Below, piece after piece: positions 40,617 through 44,134 of a stretch of DNA of 44,134 bases (the first letter of the stretch is position 1; the number at the start of each line of letters is the position of its first letter). The DNA is taken from the NCBI RefSeq assembly GCF_020832045.1, contig NZ_JAFIFK010000046.1, positions 1-44,134 on the forward strand, in the 5' to 3' direction. This DNA comes from Halomonas sp. (lineage in GTDB: Bacteria > Pseudomonadota > Gammaproteobacteria > Pseudomonadales > Halomonadaceae). A program made the position numbers and the translations under genes. The notes under the pieces were generated by a model. The model was not told the origin of the DNA. It did no database searches and saw nothing but the letters and a program-made list of their open reading frames with translations.

Positions 40617-43213
40617 GACAGTACCTCCTTCGACTCGGTCTGCGTCGGGCGTTCGCCCTGGTGGTCGCCGCGGGTCCTGAGCAGGCGCAGCCGGTTGGCG
40701 TTGCTGACCACAGTGATCGAGGAGAGCGACATGGCCGCGCCTGCGATCATGGGAGAGAGCAGCATGCCGGTGAAGGGGTAGAGCACTCCGGCGGCGATGG
40801 GGATGCACAGCACGTTATAGCCGAACGCGCCGACCAGATTCTGCTTGATGTTGCGCAGGGTCATGCGGCTGATCTCGATGGCATCGGCAATGCCGTGCAG
40901 GGAGCTGCGCATCAGCGTGATGCCGGCACTCTCGATGGCCACGTCGGTGCCCTGGCCGATGGCGAAGCCGACATTTGCACGGGCCAGGGCCGGGGCGTCG
41001 TTGATGCCGTCACCTACCATACCCACCAATTCACCAGCCTGCTGCAGGCGCTCTATCTCGGCATGCTTGTCCTCGGGCAGAAGCCCGGCGCGGAAGTCGT
41101 CGATGCCGACCTCGTGGGCGATGGCCGCCGCGGTGTGCTCGTTGTCGCCGGTGAGCATCACCACCTTGAGACCATCGGCCTGAAGCCGCTTGATCGCCGC
41201 CACGGTATCGGCCCGCAGCGGATCGCTGATACCGAACAGCGCGGCAAGTCTTCCTGCAATGGCGAGATAGACCACGGTGCGTGCCCTGCGCTCCAGTTCG
41301 CCGGCAAGCTCATTGCCGGCGGAGAGGTCGATGCCGGCCTCGCGCAGCAGTCGCGCATTGCCAAGCAGTAGAGCTTCGCCATCAGGCCCGGTGGCCTTGA
41401 CGCCGCCCCCGGTGACACTGTCGAAATCGCTGATGTTCGCGGCCTCGGCGCCGGTCTGTTCGGCGTGCTTCAAAAGGGCGGCTGCCAAGGGGTGCTCGGA
41501 GCCACGCTCCAGCGCCGCTACCAGTCCCAGCAGCGTCTTCTCATCGTCCGGAAGCGCTTCGCCCGAGCGTATTTCGCCGGACAGAAAGCGGGCTTCGGTA
41601 ACGTGTGGCTTGCCCTCTGTCAGGGTGCCGGTCTTGTCCACCACCAGCGTGGTGAGACGGCTGGCGGTTTGCAGCGCCTCGCCGCTTCTCACCAGCACAC
41701 CGTGCTCGGCGGCCTTGCCCACCCCGATCATGGTCGAGATGGGCGTGGCCAGACCCAGAGCACAGGGACAGGCGATGATCAGTACCGTGGTGGCGGTGAC
41801 CAACATGTGGATCAGCCGCGGCTCGGCGCCGAAGTTGAACCAAGCCAGTGCAGTGAGCACGGCGACGATCATCACCGTGGGCACGAAGATGCTCGATACC
41901 TTGTCGGCCAGCTCGCCGATGGGCGGACGCGAGTTCTGCGCCAGCGCCACTTGTTCGGTGATCTGTCCCAGACGGGTGTCGGTACCTACGCGGGTGGCGC
42001 GATAGACCAGGCCGCCGCGGCCGTTCACCGTACCGGCGTTGACCTCGTCGCCCTCGCCCTTGCTCACCGGTAGCGGCTCACCGGTGAGCATCGACTCGTC
42101 GATGTGGCTGGCGCCGCTGGTCACCACGCCGTCCACCGGCAGCCGTTCGCCGGGGCGCACGCGGATATGGTCGTCCTCACGCACCTCCTCGATGGGCAGC
42201 TCGCGCTCGTCGCCGTCTCGGATCACCCGCGCCGTGCGGCTCTGCAGGTCGAGCAGGCGCTTTAGCGCCTCGCTGGTGCGGCCGCGGGCGCGCAGCTCCA
42301 GCGCGTTGCCCAGCAGCACCAGGCCGATGATCATCGCCGAGGCCTCGAAGTAGATTCCATGCGCCACTGCCGGCAGCCAGGGAGCGAAGGCCACCACCGC
42401 CATGGAGTAGAGCCAGGCGGTGCCCGTACCCATGGCGATCAGAGTGTCCATGTTGGCCTGGTGATGCCTGAGGTTCTTCCAGGCGTTGACGAAGAAGTGC
42501 CGTCCGGGGCCAGCCAGTACTGCCAGCGTCAGCAGGCCGATCACCAGCCAGTAGAGCCGTCCCATGCCCATGGGGTGCGGATGGTAGACGAACATGCTGG
42601 CCATCAGCGGCACGGCGAGTGCCAGCGACCATGCGCTTCCTCGTAGCCGACGCTTATAGCTCTCGGCATCCTTGGCAGTACGCGCCTCTTCGGCCTGGCG
42701 CAGGTCGATGATGGGCTCGGCATCGTAGCCGGCTGCCCGAACCGCACTTACCAGCGTCTCGACTTCGGCGCGACCGTGCACCTGGGCCACCCGGGTACCA
42801 AAATTCACCGAGGCGGTAGCCACCCCCGGGGTGCGCGAAAGGGCCTGTTCAACGCTCTTCACACAGCTGGCGCAGGTCATGCCCGAGATCGACAGGCGGT
42901 GGGTCACGCCGCCCTCGCGGTGCGGCGCCAGCTCAGTATCGCTTTCCCGGGAAGCGACTACGGCGACTGGCGTCTTGTCTGATGTTTCGTCGGGCTCACC
43001 GCTGGCCACGGCCCCGGGCGGATAGCCTGACGCCTCGAGGGCGTCATCGAGTCGGCTAGCGTCGAGGGTGGTGATTGCCACCAGGCGTTTCTCCGCGGGG
43101 AAACCGGAGACCTCGGCCTCAGGGTCGAGGGCCTGGATCGCCTCGCGCATGCGCTTCACGCACCCTTGGCAGTTCATGCCGGGGACGATGCGCTCGAGTT
43201 CGTAGCTGTTCAT
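40613..43213 (-). CDS. copA: Cu+-exporting P1B-type ATPase
   Basis: An 866-residue P1B ATPase. Two N-terminal heavy-metal domains carry CxxC: GMNCQGC (Cys15, Cys18) and GMTCASC (Cys114, Cys117). Then come the A-domain ([14 protein letters not shown]), the CPC channel ([13 protein letters not shown]) and the phosphorylation motif [10 protein letters not shown]. The nucleotide-binding domain has GSEHPLA, and the hinge is [11 protein letters not shown]. The membrane motifs GYN and MSLSS near the end fit Cu+ specificity. It pumps Cu+ out of the cytosol. ATG at 43213 follows GAGGAAAG; it overlaps the regulator's stop by 4 bp. Confidence 0.94.
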   Translation of the reverse strand: MNSYELERIVPGMNCQGCVKRMREAIQALDPEAEVSGFPAEKRLVAITTLDASRLDDALEASGYPPGAVASGEPDETSDKTPVAVVASRESDTELAPHREGGVTHRLSISGMTCASCVKSVEQALSRTPGVATASVNFGTRVAQVHGRAEVETLVSAVRAAGYDAEPIIDLRQAEEARTAKDAESYKRRLRGSAWSLALAVPLMASMFVYHPHPMGMGRLYWLVIGLLTLAVLAGPGRHFFVNAWKNLRHHQANMDTLIAMGTGTAWLYSMAVVAFAPWLPAVAHGIYFEASAMIIGLVLLGNALELRARGRTSEALKRLLDLQSRTARVIRDGDERELPIEEVREDDHIRVRPGERLPVDGVVTSGASHIDESMLTGEPLPVSKGEGDEVNAGTVNGRGGLVYRATRVGTDTRLGQITEQVALAQNSRPPIGELADKVSSIFVPTVMIVAVLTALAWFNFGAEPRLIHMLVTATTVLIIACPCALGLATPISTMIGVGKAAEHGVLVRSGEALQTASRLTTLVVDKTGTLTEGKPHVTEARFLSGEIRSGEALPDDEKTLLGLVAALERGSEHPLAAALLKHAEQTGAEAANISDFDSVTGGGVKATGPDGEALLLGNARLLREAGIDLSAGNELAGELERRARTVVYLAIAGRLAALFGISDPLRADTVAAIKRLQADGLKVVMLTGDNEHTAAAIAHEVGIDDFRAGLLPEDKHAEIERLQQAGELVGMVGDGINDAPALARANVGFAIGQGTDVAIESAGITLMRSSLHGIADAIEISRMTLRNIKQNLVGAFGYNVLCIPIAAGVLYPFTGMLLSPMIAGAAMSLSSITVVSNANRLRLLRTRGDHQGERPTQTESKEVLS

Positions 43214-43656
43214 TGCCTTTCCTCGGCGGCTCGGGAGCAGTGGGAGTGCGTCGCCTCGGGGAAGCTTTCGATCAGGCGGCACAGGCTGTGGCCGTCAGGG
43301 GTGCCGTCGGGCATCTCGGCCCAGGCGTCGAGCGCCTGCTCCATGCGTGATGCCAGCGCTTCCAGTTCGCGGATGCGGTTACGGATCTGCGGCAGCCTGC
43401 TGGCCAGCAGGTCGCGCACCATGGGGCAGGGCGAATCGCCCTGGTCGGCATGGGCGAGGATTTCATTGATTTCGGCAACGCTGAATCCCAGCGTTCGGGC
43501 GCGCTGAATGAAGCGCAGCCGCTCCAGGTCAGCCTGGGCGAACAGCTGATAGCCGTTCTCTGGGTCGCGCTTCGGGTGCAGCAAGCCTTCGCGCGTGTAG
43601 TGGCGTACCGTCTCGGCAGTGACCTCGGCGCATCGGGCCAGTTCGCTAACCTTCAT
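43210..43656 (-). CDS. MerR-family metal-responsive regulator
   Basis: A 148-residue MerR-type activator. The winged HTH (about 1-70, [24 protein letters not shown]) is followed by a long dimerisation helix. The effector region has Cys77 (GDSPCPMV), Cys126 (GHSLCRLIE) and Cys140 (HSHC). Cys77 is the position associated with divalent-metal sensors, whereas CueR has Ser. The usual Cys112 is missing. It is the first gene of the copA operon, with a 4-bp overlap (ATGA). CAGGAG precedes the ATG. Confidence 0.88.
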   Translation of the reverse strand: MKVSELARCAEVTAETVRHYTREGLLHPKRDPENGYQLFAQADLERLRFIQRARTLGFSVAEINEILAHADQGDSPCPMVRDLLASRLPQIRNRIRELEALASRMEQALDAWAEMPDGTPDGHSLCRLIESFPEATHSHCSRAAEERQ

Positions 43657-43691
43657 GGCAGAGTCTCCTGTGGTTGGGGACCATGCCTGGC

Positions 43692-43723
43692 AGTGTAAAA
43701 CCTATGGGTAACACAAAGGTCAA
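43692..43723 (-). promoter_or_regulatory. MerR-type promoter and operator of the copA operon
   Basis: Reading leftward: TTGACC (43718-43723), a long 20-bp spacer and TACACT (43692-43697). Within the spacer an interrupted dyad (ACCTTTG ... CATAGGT, 43700-43720) matches the form of CueR/MerR boxes. Such long spacers are silent until the bound regulator untwists the DNA. Confidence 0.75.
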
Positions 43724-43830
43724 GCAGGTTGTCCGAATACCGTAAAAAGGGGCCGGGGATGCGTAGGCCTGGTGAAAAGTTCAATGAATTACGCTTGAAC
43801 AGGACTAAAGTATGACGTTTTCAGGCTTTA

Positions 43831-43842
43831 AAACGAACGTTT
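43831..43842. promoter_or_regulatory. Candidate PsrA/FadR-like palindrome before fadL
   Basis: AAACG-AA-CGTTT is a 5-bp inverted repeat of the form AAAC-N4-GTTT used by PsrA, a fatty-acid-responsive regulator in Pseudomonas. It lies 111 bp before the FadL-like start. A further 6-bp hairpin (43890-43907) lies in the mRNA leader. Both are low-certainty. Confidence 0.3.
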
Positions 43843-43952
43843 GGCCTTGATCCGGGCTGCGGTTTGGCGAAAACTGACTTGGTAGGGCACCGCTCCGCTG
43901 AGAGCGGAACAATAACCAGCGCCAGCTCGTATCTGGAAGAGGACGTCGAAAC

Positions 43953-44134
43953 ATGCAGAACAAGTTCAACAGGATCACCTGGGCCGTGGCCATCGCCGCC
44001 GCCGCCTTCGCCAGCCAGGCCAACGCCGGCGGTTACCAGATCAACGAGCAGAGCGTAAGCGGCCAGGGTTATGGCCACGCGGGCCGGAGCTCCAACGTCA
44101 ACGATGCCACCATCGTTTTCGGCAACCCGGCGGG
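43953..44134 (+). CDS. fadL: FadL/OmpP1-family outer-membrane transporter, 3' end missing
   Basis: The first 60 residues are visible. A signal peptide (about 1-26, core AVAIAAAAFASQANA) is followed by GGYQINEQSVSGQGYGHAGRSSNVNDAT and FGNPAG. The N-terminal plug pattern of FadL-type long-chain fatty acid or hydrocarbon channels is clear. AAGAGGA lies about 9 nt upstream. The gene runs off the window. Confidence 0.88.
   Translation, partial: MQNKFNRITWAVAIAAAAFASQANAGGYQINEQSVSGQGYGHAGRSSNVNDATIVFGNPA

Overview
The window is GC-rich, gene-dense chromosomal DNA from a gammaproteobacterium. Gene content and protein style point to Halomonadaceae (Halomonas-like). Pointers are an acetoacetyl-CoA reductase of PHB metabolism, a Pseudomonas-type xerD-dsbC-hom-thrC-recJ order, a gammaproteobacterial CNNM-ypjD-ffh-rpsP-rimM-trmD-rplS block, a complete minCDE locus and many short SD-led coupled genes. 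The genus is inferred from protein character alone. There are no phage, transposase or CRISPR sequences; this is mostly core chromosome with small accessory touches.

Layout. 1-9.8 kb: a partial Tim44-like membrane protein, then a run of small metabolic and stress genes (isochorismatase-fold hydrolase, YaaA, Tas-type aldo-keto reductase, Sel1-repeat protein, DEDDh exonuclease, LOG protein), a leftward cluster (DUF501, two unrecognised proteins, YbaK, 4HBT thioesterase, a polytopic membrane protein) and a MalY/PatB C-S lyase. 9.8-13.5 kb: the chaperedoxin CnoX is divergent from a three-gene vWA / atypical kinase / PP2C unit (YegL-YegI-YegK-like, the TerY-phosphorylation triad). 13.5-13.75 kb: an initiator tRNA gene with its own promoter and terminator, plus a broken second copy of its 3' end and terminator. 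13.9-19.7 kb: acetoacetyl-CoA reductase, a 927-residue DUF349 protein, and minC-minD-minE. 19.7-27.7 kb: sbcB, a pitrilysin-like secreted protease coupled to a SRAP/YedK-family protein that has lost all four known active-site residues, a TetR-PlsC pair, and a CNNM/CBS protein. 27.7-32.7 kb: CcsA-like YpjD, ffh, and the rpsP-rimM-trmD-rplS ribosomal operon with a structured leader. 32.7-39.3 kb: xerD-dsbC-hom-thrC-recJ. 39.4-44.1 kb: a YitT membrane protein, a VOC protein, a MerR regulator-Cu+ ATPase-24-residue membrane peptide operon, and the start of a FadL porin.

How they work together. The min genes set the division site. SbcB, RecJ and XerD process and resolve DNA. The rpsP operon and ffh serve translation and protein export. 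hom and thrC make threonine from aspartate semialdehyde. DsbC and CnoX handle protein thiols. The metal operon exports cytosolic copper under control of a MerR-type promoter.

The observations most worth a second look are the pseudo-active SRAP protein, the YegL/I/K-type phospho-signalling triad beside cnoX, the tRNA-fMet partial duplication with a U1:U72 end, the short leader ORF with hairpins before rpsP, and the 24-residue membrane peptide with a perfect Shine-Dalgarno at the end of copA. I found no clearly new multi-gene defence or mobile system.
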